Assembly: GCF_028291745.1 (NCBI RefSeq)
Contig: NZ_JAQGNQ010000100.1
Coordinates: 1 to 40,080 of the forward strand
Reading direction: 5' to 3'
Length of the DNA: 40,080 bases
From: Ramlibacter sp.
GTDB lineage: Bacteria; Pseudomonadota; Gammaproteobacteria; Burkholderiales; Burkholderiaceae_C
The notes beneath the pieces are model-generated. The model saw only the letters and a program-made list of their open reading frames with translations, had not been told where the DNA came from and searched no databases. Of the stretch, positions 1-9,356 are shown piece after piece (the first letter of the stretch is position 1; the number at the start of each line of letters is the position of its first letter). A program made the position numbers and the translations under genes.

Positions 1-16
1 CGCCTTGATGGATTTA

Positions 17-125
17 CTCCCTCCCCCTCTGGGGGAGGGCAGGGGTGGGGGCGCTCCCGTGTGAGCGCAGCACTCTCACCGGGCGCAGCGCCCCCATCCC
101 AACCTTCCCCCAGAGGGGGAAGGAG
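17..125. repeat. Extragenic inverted repeat upstream of rarA
   Basis: Two G/C-tract arms face each other, at about 17-55 and 87-125. The reverse complement of the second arm matches the first at most positions, and both share the core CCCCCTCTGGGGG. Such elements are common between genes in GC-rich proteobacteria and give spurious translations such as PTPALPQRGRE on both strands. I see no gene in this stretch. Confidence 0.7.
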
Positions 126-146
126 CAAGACATTAAACTGCCCCGC

Positions 147-1436
147 ATGACCAGCAAGTCCGCGGCGCCGCATGCACCCCTGGCCGAGCGCCTGCGGCCC
201 CAGTCGCTGGGCGAGGTGATCGGGCAGCAACACCTTCTCGGCGAAGGCATGCCCCTGCGCATTGCCTTCGAGTCGGGCCAGCCCCATAGCTGCATCTTGT
301 GGGGCCCGCCCGGCACGGGCAAGACCACCATCGCGCGGCTGATGGCCGATGCCTTCGACGCGCAGTTCATCACCATCAGCGCCGTGCTCGGTGGCGTCAA
401 GGACATCCGCGAGGCCGTGGAACAGGCGCAGATCGCGCAGGCGCACGGCCGCCGCACCATCGTGTTCGTCGACGAGGTGCACCGGTTCAACAAGAGCCAG
501 CAGGACGCCTTCCTGCCGCACGTGGAGTCGGGGCTCTTCACCTTCATCGGCGCCACCACCGAGAACCCGTCGTTCGAAGTCAATTCGGCCTTGCTCTCGC
601 GCGCCGCCGTCTACGTGCTGCAGCCGCTCTCGGAAGACGACCTGAAGCAGATCGTGCAACGCGCGCAGGCGATCGATGCCGTGCCCGCCATCGAAGCCGC
701 GGCGCTCGATCGTCTCATCGGCTATGCCGACGGCGATGCCCGCCGCCTGCTCAATACGCTGGAGACGCTGGCCGTCGCCGCGACCAAGGAGAAGCGCGCC
801 GAGATCACGGACGAATGGCTGCTCAAGGTCTTGGGCGAGCGCATGCGCCGCTACGACAAGGGTGGCGAGCAGTTCTACGACACGATCAGCGCCCTGCACA
901 AATCGGTGCGCGGCTCCGACCCCGATGCCACGCTGTACTGGTTCGTGCGCATGATCGATGGCGGCGTGGACCCGCGCTATGTCGCGCGTCGGATGATCCG
1001 CATGGCCATCGAGGACATCGGGCTGGCCGACCCGCGGGCACTGCGCGTCGCACTCGATGCCGCCGACGTCTACGAGCGTCTCGGCACCCCCGAGGGCGAA
1101 CTGGCCCTGGCCGAAGGCCTGGTCTATCTCGCGATCGCGCCCAAATCGAACGCGGTCTATGTCGGCTACAACGAAGCGCGCGCGCTGGTGCGCAAGGACG
1201 GCACGCGGCCGGTGCCCCTGCACCTGCGCAATGCACCGACCAAGTTGATGAAGGACCTGGGCTACTCCCGCGACTACCGCTATGCCCACGACGAGGAGGG
1301 CGGCTTCGCGGCCGGCGAGAGTTATTTCCCCGAAGGACTGTCCCCGCAGTTCTATCGCCCGGTGGAGCGCGGGCTGGAAATCCGCATCGGCGAGAAGCTG
1401 CGCGAGTTGCGCGCGCTGAACAAACGCTCAGGGTGA
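147..1436 (+). CDS. rarA: Replication-associated recombination protein A (RarA/MgsA), AAA+ ATPase
   Basis: The 429-residue protein has the usual RarA length. It is a clamp-loader-like AAA+ ATPase that acts at stalled replication forks and interacts with SSB. The Walker A motif GPPGTGKTT is at residues 53-61 and the Walker B motif IVFVDE at 105-110, followed by HRFNKSQQD. A sensor-1 region, GATTENPSFEVNSALLSR, follows near residue 130. The C-terminal part, with RRMIRMAIEDIGLADPRAL and YVGYNEA, matches the tetramerisation domain. The frame stays open further upstream, but that part is the translated palindromic repeat, so I place the start at ATG 147. No strong ribosome binding site is visible. 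The next genes (liv) are separated by a terminator-like hairpin. Confidence 0.93.
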   Translation: MTSKSAAPHAPLAERLRPQSLGEVIGQQHLLGEGMPLRIAFESGQPHSCILWGPPGTGKTTIARLMADAFDAQFITISAVLGGVKDIREAVEQAQIAQAHGRRTIVFVDEVHRFNKSQQDAFLPHVESGLFTFIGATTENPSFEVNSALLSRAAVYVLQPLSEDDLKQIVQRAQAIDAVPAIEAAALDRLIGYADGDARRLLNTLETLAVAATKEKRAEITDEWLLKVLGERMRRYDKGGEQFYDTISALHKSVRGSDPDATLYWFVRMIDGGVDPRYVARRMIRMAIEDIGLADPRALRVALDAADVYERLGTPEGELALAEGLVYLAIAPKSNAVYVGYNEARALVRKDGTRPVPLHLRNAPTKLMKDLGYSRDYRYAHDEEGGFAAGESYFPEGLSPQFYRPVERGLEIRIGEKLRELRALNKRSG

Positions 1437-1476
1437 ACCCCCTGGCGAAAGGCCGCTGAGCCTCCAGGGCGCGGCT

Positions 1477-1482
1477 TACAAT
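1477..1482 (+). promoter_or_regulatory. Possible -10 box (TACAAT) ahead of livH
   Basis: TACAAT resembles the sigma-70 -10 consensus and lies between rarA and livH. The -35 region is weak: CTGAGC at 1456-1461 with only 15 bases between. If used, transcription would begin just before the hairpin at 1492-1523, so that hairpin would sit in the livH leader. Confidence 0.3.
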
Positions 1483-1491
1483 CGCGCCGAC

Positions 1492-1523
1492 AACCCGCCC
1501 GGCCAACGCATGGCGGGTTTTTT
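1492..1523 (+). terminator. Rho-independent terminator or leader attenuator between rarA and livH
   Basis: AACCCGCC (1492-1499) pairs with GGCGGGTT (1512-1519) around a 12-base loop, and the T-run extends to 1523. The simplest reading is the rarA terminator. A candidate -10 box just upstream leaves open that it attenuates the liv operon. Confidence 0.7.
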
Positions 1524-1594
1524 GCTAGATGGCAGGCAAGCCCCAAGAAGGCGCATCCGACCGTCGCACGGGCAAAAGAAACGGAGAAGCCTCT

Positions 1595-2524
1595 ATGGAG
1601 ATCCTGCTGCAGCAGATCATCAACGGTCTGGTCCTGGGCAGCATGTACGCGCTGGTGGCCCTGGGCTACACCATGGTGTACGGCATCATCAACCTGATCA
1701 ACTTTGCCCACGGCGAGGTGCTGATGGTGGGTGCGCTTACCAGCTGGGCGATCATCACCTCCGCGCGGGAAGCGATGCCCGGCATCCCCGGCTGGCTGCT
1801 GCTGCTGGCGGCGACCGTGATCTCCTGCGTGGTCGCTGCGGCCCTCAACTTCGTCATCGAAAAGGTCGCCTACCGGCCGCTTCGCAACAGCCCGAAGCTC
1901 GCCCCCTTGATCACCGCCATCGGCATGTCGATCCTGCTGCAGACGCTGGCGATGATCATCTTCAAGCCGAATTACAAGCCTTATCCCACGCTGCTGCCGG
2001 CCAAGCCGATCCAGTTCGGCGGCGCGGTGATCACCACCACGCAGATCATGATCCTGGCGATGACGGCGCTGTCGCTGGCGGTGCTGACGTACCTGGTGAA
2101 CTACACGCGCCTGGGCCGCGCCATGCGCGCCACCTCCGAGAACCCGCGGGTGGCGGCCCTCATGGGGGTGAAACCGGACATGGTGATCTCCGCCACCTTC
2201 ATCATCGGCGCGGTGCTGGCCGCCATTGCCGGCGTGATGTATGCATCCAACTACGGAACCGTGCAGCACACCATGGGTTTCCTGCCCGGTCTCAAGGCCT
2301 TCACCGCCGCTGTCTTCGGCGGCATCGGCAACCTGCCCGGGGCGGTGCTGGGCGGCATCCTGCTGGGGCTGATCGAATCGATCGGTTCGGGCTACCTCGG
2401 GGCGCTCACCGGCGGCGTGCTGGGAAGCAACTACTCCGACATCTTCGCCTTCATCGTGCTGATCGTGATCCTCACGCTGCGGCCTTCCGGCCTGCTCGGC
2501 GAACGCGTGGCGGACCGGGCCTGA
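1595..2524 (+). CDS. livH: Branched-chain amino-acid ABC transporter permease LivH
   Basis: This 309-residue, strongly hydrophobic inner-membrane protein has the size of LivH (about 308). With LivM it would form the transmembrane channel of the leucine/isoleucine/valine importer. The N-terminus (ILLQQIINGLVLGSMYALVA) and the motifs GYTMVYGIINLINFAHGE, TSENPRVAALMGVK and FGGIGNLPGAVLGG are typical of the family. The frame is open from 1529, but ATG 1595 starts at the family's usual N-terminus and has GGAG at 1583-1586. It is the first gene of livHMGF. Relatives also carry urea or amides, so the substrate is inferred. Confidence 0.93.
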   Translation: MEILLQQIINGLVLGSMYALVALGYTMVYGIINLINFAHGEVLMVGALTSWAIITSAREAMPGIPGWLLLLAATVISCVVAAALNFVIEKVAYRPLRNSPKLAPLITAIGMSILLQTLAMIIFKPNYKPYPTLLPAKPIQFGGAVITTTQIMILAMTALSLAVLTYLVNYTRLGRAMRATSENPRVAALMGVKPDMVISATFIIGAVLAAIAGVMYASNYGTVQHTMGFLPGLKAFTAAVFGGIGNLPGAVLGGILLGLIESIGSGYLGALTGGVLGSNYSDIFAFIVLIVILTLRPSGLLGERVADRA

Positions 2525-2534
2525 GGAGCGCGCG

Positions 2535-3667
<1,133 letters not shown>

Positions 3668-3671
<4 letters not shown>

Positions 3672-4485
3672 AACGCATGGCAGAAACCGTCCTCCGCGTC
3701 GGCGGCATTTCCAAGCGCTTCGGTGGGCTGCAGGCCTTGTCGGATGTGGGCCTCACCATCGAGCGCGGCCAGGTCTATGGATTGATCGGGCCCAATGGAG
3801 CGGGCAAGACCACCTTCTTCAACGTGATCACGGGGCTCTATACGCCGGACAGCGGCAGCTTCGAGTTGGCCGGCAAGCCGTATACGCCCAGTGCGGTGCA
3901 CGAAGTCGCGAAAGCGGGCATCGCGCGCACCTTCCAGAACATCCGCTTGTTCGCGGACATGACGGCGCTGGAGAACGTGATGGTCGGCCGGCATATCCGC
4001 ACGCACTCGGGCCTGCTGGGGGCGGTGTTCCGCACGCGCTCGTTCCGCGCGGAGGAGGCCGCGATCGCGGCACGCGCGCAGGAGCTGCTCGATTACGTGG
4101 GCATCGGCCGCTTCACGGACTACAAGGCGCGCACGCTCTCGTACGGCGACCAGCGCCGGCTGGAGATCGCCCGCGCACTGGCTACGGATCCGCAATTGAT
4201 CGCGCTCGACGAACCCGCTGCCGGCATGAATTCCACCGAGAAGGTGGTGCTGCGCGAGTTGATCGATCGCATCCGCAAGGACGGCCGCACCATCCTCTTG
4301 ATCGAGCACGACGTGAAGCTGGTGATGGGCCTGTGCGACCGCGTGACCGTGCTCGATTACGGCAAGCAGATCGCGGAGGGCTCCCCCTACGAGGTGCAGC
4401 GCGACGACAAGGTGATCGAGGCCTACCTGGGCCACAGCCACAAGGCAACCGGTACCGCGCCGGTGACGGCGACGGGAGATGCTCA

Positions 4486-4489
<4 letters not shown>
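3668..4489 (+). CDS. livG: Branched-chain amino-acid ABC transporter ATP-binding protein LivG
   Basis: This 273-residue ABC ATPase is one of the two nucleotide-binding subunits of the Liv importer. The Walker A motif GPNGAGKTT is at 41-49, followed by the LivG-typical ARTFQNIRLFADMTALENVMVG. The signature region is LSYGDQRRLEIARAL and Walker B is LIALDEPAAGM, with the switch histidine in LLIEHDVKLVMGLCDRV. The ATG at 3668 overlaps the livM stop; an alternative ATG lies at 3677. The stop overlaps the livF start as ATGA, so the subunits are probably translationally coupled. Confidence 0.94.
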
Positions 4490-5202
<713 letters not shown>

Positions 5203-5247
5203 GGGAGGTCATCCGAACCTGAAGGAGGTCATCCCCGGCTGAAGGAT

Positions 5248-5377
5248 GTCATCCCGGGCTTGACCCGGGATCCATGCAGCGCGGTAGCCGCCTGCGGCGG
5301 TGGATTGCGGGTCGAGCCCGCAATGACATCCTTGTGCCCGCAATGACAGCCTTGCGCCCGCAATGACATCCTTCGCG
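5248..5377. repeat. Palindromic repeat (GTCAT...CCCGGGCTTGACCCGGG) with three short tandem units
   Basis: Arms at 5248-5274 and 5301-5327 are imperfect inverted repeats of 27 bases; both begin or end with GTCAT/ATGAC and TGGAT/ATCCA. A tandem array of about 20-base units starting CCCGCAATGACA follows at 5317-5336, 5337-5356 and 5357-5377. The first arm recurs exactly, inverted, at 8111-8137. It looks like an extragenic REP/MITE-like element; there is no gene here. Confidence 0.75.
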
Positions 5378-5403
5378 CGCAATGACACGCGCATGTCATC
5401 GAA

Positions 5404-5949
5404 TCAATACCGCCACTGCAACCCGAGACTCGTGCGCACATCGCGAACCTCACCGCCCGCGCTGCGCACGTCATAGCTGTCCATCCCCAGTGCCGCCGAG
5501 GCGCTGCGCGAGAAGTCCCAGCTGAGGCCCACCCCATACGTCTTCCCGCCCTCGCTGCCCAGGTTGGACATCGTCGCGGGACTCGCTCGATTGAAGGTCG
5601 TCCCCACGCGCCCGTACACACCCAGGTCCCAGCCGATCCCGGCCTTGCCGATCACGCTGACGTTGAAGCCCTGCGCCTGCGGGCTGCGCAGGGCTGGATG
5701 GTCGGCGGGCGCCACCTGCATCGCCACCGAGCGCGGCGCCTTGGCACTGGCGTAGAGAGGAACGGTGGTCGCATCGCTGCACGAAAAAGCGAAGCTGCCG
5801 CACGGCACCCCCACGCGCGCCTGTCCCGCCTGCAGTCCGAGCGGCGAGCTGCCGGAGCGCCATCGCAACGCTCCACTCTCCTGGGCCGGCGCGGCGGCTG
5901 TCGCGGCCAAACCGCAGATCAAGGCCACGACATTGCGCTGAGACACCAT
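5404..5949 (-). CDS. Small outer-membrane beta-barrel protein (OmpA/OmpW-like fold), hypothetical
   Basis: The 181-residue protein starts with a signal peptide (VVALICGLAATAAAPAQ). It continues with alternating amphipathic strands (FNVSVIGKAGIGWDLGVYGR, KTYGVGLSWDFS, RTSLGLQWRY) and ends on an aromatic residue. These are features of small eight-strand barrels. Two cysteines (VPCGSFAFSC) could form a disulphide in an outer loop. GGGAGG lies about eight bases before the start. Residues 25-90 are less conserved in character, so the exact family is not clear. It stands alone, downstream of and in the same direction as the Bug-protein gene, with a hairpin between them. Function unknown. Confidence 0.7.
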   Translation of the reverse strand: MVSQRNVVALICGLAATAAAPAQESGALRWRSGSSPLGLQAGQARVGVPCGSFAFSCSDATTVPLYASAKAPRSVAMQVAPADHPALRSPQAQGFNVSVIGKAGIGWDLGVYGRVGTTFNRASPATMSNLGSEGGKTYGVGLSWDFSRSASAALGMDSYDVRSAGGEVRDVRTSLGLQWRY

Positions 5950-6003
5950 GACAGCCTCCCTGACGTTCTGCTTGAAAGCCCAATGTGCCCGGCCCGCTGA
6001 GGT

Positions 6004-6033
6004 AGCGCTTGTCAGACAAATCTCACAAGCGCT
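6004..6033. other. Perfect 9-bp inverted repeat between the barrel gene and the Bug gene
   Basis: AGCGCTTGT (6004-6012) and ACAAGCGCT (6025-6033) are exact reverse complements around a 12-base loop. There is no T-run, so it could be a Rho-assisted terminator for the Bug gene or an operator ahead of the barrel gene. Confidence 0.5.
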
Positions 6034-6054
6034 GTAGGTCCGCCGGCTCAGCTG

Positions 6055-7029
6055 TTAATCCACCTTTGCACCCGAGGCCTTCACAATTTTTTCGTATTTG
6101 ACAAGCTCGGCCCGGGTGAAGGCAGCGAATTCCTCGGGCGTCGTCGGCACCGGCTCGGCCAGCAGCGTGGCAAAGCGAGCCTTCGCTTCCGGCGAATTCA
6201 GCGCCGCCACGAAGGCGTGGTTCATTTTCTGGACCACATCGTGCTGCATGCCGGCGGGCCCGACCAGCCCCCACCACGTGTCGATCGAGAATCCCTTGAG
6301 CGTGTCCGCCACGGGCGACACGTCCGGCAGGCTGGGCGAGCGCTTGAGCGTGGTGACGGCCAGTGCCTTCAGCTTGCCGGACCGGATGTTCGGTGCCGCC
6401 GTCGCCAGGTTGTCGAAATTGAAATCGACCTGGCCGGAGAGCAGCGCCAATTGCGCCGGATTGCCGCCGTTGAACGGGATGTGCACCGCAAAGATCCCGG
6501 CATCGCGCTTGAACATCTCGCCCGCCAGATGGCCCGCGCTGCCATTGCCGCCGCTGCCGTAATTGAGCTTGCCGGGATTCGCCTTCGCGTACGCGATCAG
6601 GTCACGCACGCTGTTGATCTTCAGGCGCGCCGCCGTCTGCGCGTTCATCACCAGCACGTTGGGCACGCGCACCATCTGCGTGATGCAGGTGAAGTCCTTG
6701 ATCGGGTCGTAAGGCAGCTTCGAGAACAACCAGGGGTTGATCGCATGCGTCGCGACGGCCGAGATGCCGATGGTCAGGCCGTCCGGTGCAGCCTTGGCGA
6801 TTGCGTCCGCGCCGATGTTGCCGCCGCCACCCGGACGGTTGTCGATGATGATCGTGCCCAGACTGTCGTTCGCCCGCTCGGCCAGAACGCGGGCGGTGGC
6901 GTCGATGGGGCCGCCGGCGGCATACGGGACGATCAGCCGGATGGTGCGCCCCTGCGACCACACGCCCGGGGCGGCCACCGCCGCTGCGGCGCCTATGCTG
7001 GAGAGGAGGAGTTGTCTGCGTTGGATCAT
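6055..7029 (-). CDS. Bug-family (TctC-like) tripartite tricarboxylate transporter substrate-binding protein
   Basis: This 324-residue periplasmic solute receptor belongs to a family greatly expanded in Burkholderiales. The signal peptide is MIQRRQLLLSSIGAAAAVAA, with paired arginines. The mature part has the family blocks IRLIVPYAAGGPIDATAR, IIIDNRPGGGGNIGADAIAK, LNYGSGGNGSAGHLAGEMF and VHIPFNGGNPAQLALLSGQVD. The frame is open far upstream, but ATG 7029 starts exactly at the signal peptide. No TctA/TctB membrane components lie nearby, which is usual for orphan Bug proteins. The ligand cannot be read from the sequence; carboxylates are typical of the family. Confidence 0.9.
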   Translation of the reverse strand: MIQRRQLLLSSIGAAAAVAAPGVWSQGRTIRLIVPYAAGGPIDATARVLAERANDSLGTIIIDNRPGGGGNIGADAIAKAAPDGLTIGISAVATHAINPWLFSKLPYDPIKDFTCITQMVRVPNVLVMNAQTAARLKINSVRDLIAYAKANPGKLNYGSGGNGSAGHLAGEMFKRDAGIFAVHIPFNGGNPAQLALLSGQVDFNFDNLATAAPNIRSGKLKALAVTTLKRSPSLPDVSPVADTLKGFSIDTWWGLVGPAGMQHDVVQKMNHAFVAALNSPEAKARFATLLAEPVPTTPEEFAAFTRAELVKYEKIVKASGAKVD

Positions 7030-7173
7030 CCCGCCATTGTCGCAAGGGCGCGGGCGCACGGTCGCGCTTGACTTTGCCTGACGCTGTGCATCCGCGCTGT
7101 CCGACAGGCCGCTGGCTGGGCGCTGCGTTGTAGTGATACCCACCCATTCTGGTCTGAAGAAAGGAAGCAACCC

Positions 7174-7605
7174 ATGAAACTCCAAGCCCTGATGATTGCC
7201 GTCGCCCTGGCCGCCGGCACCGCGTATGCGCAAGCACCCAACGGCAGCGCCAAGGCGCCCGCCGATACGCAGAGCAGCGCCGCCACGATGAACAGCGGCA
7301 GCCAGGCCGGCAGCAGCGCCGGTTCGACCGCGGACACGCACAAGATGGCCAAGTCGCATCGCAAGGTCGCCAAGAAGATGTCGCACCACGCCAACAAGGA
7401 GCACGCCAGCCTGCGCCGCCACGAGAACATGGCGAGTGCCCGGCGTCACGGGATGCATGCGCGCGCCGAGCGCCGCGAAATGCACGCGTCGCGCATGAAC
7501 ACGCGCACCCTCGGTGCCGGCCCGAGTGTCAACCTGAACTCCCGCAGCCGCGAGGAGCGCATGGATCGCGCTTACGAGGATTACCGCGCCAAGGCCAGCC
7601 GTTGA
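7174..7605 (+). CDS. Small secreted basic protein rich in His, Lys, Arg and Met; hypothetical
   Basis: The 143-residue protein has a clear signal peptide (KLQALMIAVALAAGTAYAQ). A low-complexity Ser/Ala/Gly stretch follows, to about residue 55, and then a very basic part with many His, Met, Arg and Lys (MAKSHRKVAKKMSHHANKEH, RHGMHARAERREMHASRM). It ends in a conserved-looking tail, SREERMDRAYEDYRAKASR. AAGGAAG precedes the start at good spacing, and a strong GC hairpin follows the stop. I do not recognise the family; a periplasmic polyanion- or metal-binding role is possible but not shown. Confidence 0.7.
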   Translation: MKLQALMIAVALAAGTAYAQAPNGSAKAPADTQSSAATMNSGSQAGSSAGSTADTHKMAKSHRKVAKKMSHHANKEHASLRRHENMASARRHGMHARAERREMHASRMNTRTLGAGPSVNLNSRSREERMDRAYEDYRAKASR

Positions 7606-7612
7606 TCGACGG

Positions 7613-7641
7613 GCGGGCCGCCTCCTGCGGCCCGCATCTAT
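7613..7641 (+). terminator. Hairpin terminator after the basic secreted protein gene
   Basis: GCGGGCCGC (7613-7621) pairs exactly with GCGGCCCGC (7627-7635) around CTCCT, 8 bases after the stop. The T-content afterwards is weak (ATCTATT). Confidence 0.55.
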
Positions 7642-7771
7642 TCCGCGAGCATGGGGTTTTCCCGGTGCTCGCTTTCCTACGTCACGAGTGAACACTTTCT
7701 GACGATTGCGGGGATATGGCTGTGGTTTCATTCATCCACAAGACACATGAAAAGTGTTCTGGAGACAAACC

Positions 7772-7969
7772 ATGTTGCTGCACCACAGAACCCATCGTGC
7801 CGGCCTCCATGTATATGGCACCGGCCGTGTCGGCCGCAGCGGCTCGCGCGCGGTCGAGGGCGATCACGACGAAGGTCCCGGCCTGCTGGCCAGTCCCGCC
7901 TTCTGGGGGGGCGGCTTGTTGTCGTTGGGCGTCTGGGTCGGGTTGGCAGCAGTGCTCGGAGTGATCTGA
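7772..7969 (+). CDS. Small single-span membrane protein, hypothetical
   Basis: This 65-residue frame ends in a hydrophobic segment (WGGGLLSLGVWVGLAAVLGV) that would form one membrane helix. The part before it is polar and rich in Gly, His and Arg. CTGGAGA lies 8 bases before the ATG, and a Rho-independent terminator follows at 8019-8054; both support a real transcript. Overlapping frames on both strands look less protein-like. Family unknown; the tail-anchored layout is inferred from the sequence only. Confidence 0.5.
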   Translation: MLLHHRTHRAGLHVYGTGRVGRSGSRAVEGDHDEGPGLLASPAFWGGGLLSLGVWVGLAAVLGVI

Positions 7970-8018
7970 GCGGCCAGTTTCGATCGCGCGGCGCGCAAGC
8001 GTGCCGCTGATTGCCGAG

Positions 8019-8054
8019 AAGCCTCGAAGGCCGATGCCTCCGAGGCTTTTCTTT
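8019..8054 (+). terminator. Rho-independent terminator
   Basis: AAGCCTCG (8019-8026) pairs with CGAGGCTT (8041-8048) around a 14-base loop and is followed by TTCTTTT. It ends the small membrane-protein transcript. Confidence 0.75.
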
Positions 8055-8062
8055 TGGATGCC

Positions 8063-8137
8063 ATTGCGGGTTGACCCGCCATCCATGCGGCGCCTGTGCG
8101 CGCGCCGTCGTGGATCCCGGGTCAAGCCCGGGATGAC
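8063..8137. repeat. Second copy of the CCCGGGCTTGACCCGGG palindrome
   Basis: The arm at 8111-8137 is the exact reverse complement of 5248-5274 (27 of 27 bases). The partner arm at 8063-8086 is diverged. It lies between convergent transcripts, as such extragenic elements often do. Confidence 0.75.
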
Positions 8138-8164
8138 ATACCCCCAGCCCTCAGCCCTCAGCGA

Positions 8165-9217
8165 TCAACCCCCGTGCTTGTCCGCTTCCGAAGTGAACGA
8201 GTCCGCATAGAACTCCTCGGGCGGCAGCGCGCATTGCGCCGAATACTCGGCCCGTGCCGAATCCACCACGATGGGAGCGCCGCAGGCGTAGACCTGGTGG
8301 CCTGACAAGTCCGCAAAGTCTTCCATCACCGCCTTGTGCACGAAGCCCCTGCGGCCCGTCCAGTTGTCTTCGGGCAGGCTATTCGAGATCACCGGCACGT
8401 AGCGCAGGTTGGGCATCTCGGCCAGCCGCTCGCGCACCCACGCATCCATGTACAGGTCCTCGGGGCGCCGCCCGCCCCAATAGAGCGTGGCCGTCCGCTG
8501 GATCCCCTTCGATTGCATGTGCTCGATCAGCGCCTTGATCGGCGCGAAGCCGGTGCCCGAGGCCAGCAGCACCATCGGCTTGTCCGAGTCCTCGCGCAGG
8601 AAGAAGCTGCCGAAGGGGCCTTCGACCCGCAGGATTTCCTTTTCCTTCATCGCCGTGAAGACGTGGTCGGTGAACTTGCCGCCCGGCATGTGCCGGATGT
8701 GCAGTTCGACGCCGGGCCCGTTGTGCGGCGCATTGGCCATCGAGTAGCTGCGGCGCGCGCCGTCGCGCAGGATGAATTCGACGTACTGCCCGGCGTGGTA
8801 GCGCAGCGTGTCGTTGGCCGGCAGTTGCAGGCGGACGATCATCACGTCGTGCGAAACCTTCTCCAGCGCGCTGACCCGCGAAGGCATCTTGCGCACGGGG
8901 AAGGCGCTTTCGTCGGTGACCTGGCGCGACTCGAGCACCACGTCGGACTGCGGCACACCGCAGCAGGTGAGGATCAAGCCCTTGGCCTCTTCGTCGGCCG
9001 ACAGCGCCTTGCTCTGGTGCGGCCCGTGCACCACGGTGCCTTCGAGCTTCTTGCATTTGCACGAGCCGCAGGCGCCGTCCTTGCACCCGTAGGGCATGCC
9101 GACACCCTGGCGGATGGCGGCCGCCAGGATCGCCTCGCCCGCCTCCGTGGTGAAGGCGCGGCCACTGGGCTGCACCGTGATCTGGAAGGGGCCTGGGGCG
9201 GCCGGGACGGCGGTCAT
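8165..9217 (-). CDS. 2Fe-2S/FAD NAD(P)H reductase of the CDP-6-deoxy-delta-3,4-glucoseen reductase type
   Basis: This 350-residue protein carries an N-terminal plant-type ferredoxin domain with cluster cysteines C45, C50 and C53 ([15 protein letters not shown]) and C85 (ILTCCG). A ferredoxin-reductase module follows, with the FAD motif [10 protein letters not shown] and the nucleotide motif [15 protein letters not shown]. It would pass electrons from NAD(P)H through FAD to the cluster and on to a partner oxygenase or reductase. Burkholderiales annotations usually name it after AscD/E3, but no E1 dehydrase or other dideoxysugar gene is next to it, so that role is doubtful. The frame is open upstream; ATG 9217, with GAGG about 8 bases before it, fits the domain start. 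Confidence 0.85.
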   Translation of the reverse strand: MTAVPAAPGPFQITVQPSGRAFTTEAGEAILAAAIRQGVGMPYGCKDGACGSCKCKKLEGTVVHGPHQSKALSADEEAKGLILTCCGVPQSDVVLESRQVTDESAFPVRKMPSRVSALEKVSHDVMIVRLQLPANDTLRYHAGQYVEFILRDGARRSYSMANAPHNGPGVELHIRHMPGGKFTDHVFTAMKEKEILRVEGPFGSFFLREDSDKPMVLLASGTGFAPIKALIEHMQSKGIQRTATLYWGGRRPEDLYMDAWVRERLAEMPNLRYVPVISNSLPEDNWTGRRGFVHKAVMEDFADLSGHQVYACGAPIVVDSARAEYSAQCALPPEEFYADSFTSEADKHGG

Positions 9218-9356
9218 GCTGGGGATCCTCGATAGTCTTCTGCTCCGGATTTTGCCCGCAATCGACTGCCGTCTTGCCGGTCCGGGCACAGGCCGCAACT
9301 GTCACAATCGAGCCATTGTCCCAGCGTGTCAGCAGAGCCTGCACGCGTATCGTCTT

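Noticed and set aside
14..583. Long minus-strand frame opposite rarA
   Set aside because: It is antisense to the well-supported rarA; its end is a translated palindromic repeat (PTPALPQRGRE), a known annotation artefact.
5317..5377. Short CRISPR-like array
   Set aside because: Units of about 20 bases follow each other directly without unique spacers, and no cas genes are present.
7716..7964. 82-codon Cys-rich frame overlapping the small membrane-protein gene
   Set aside because: The other frame has the better-placed ribosome binding site and a clear membrane helix; this one is Ala/Arg/Pro-rich as expected for a shifted frame.
8165..9217. Dideoxysugar (ascarylose-type) pathway
   Set aside because: Only the reductase-like gene is present; there is no CDP-glucose dehydratase or E1 enzyme beside it, so the family name should not be taken as function.
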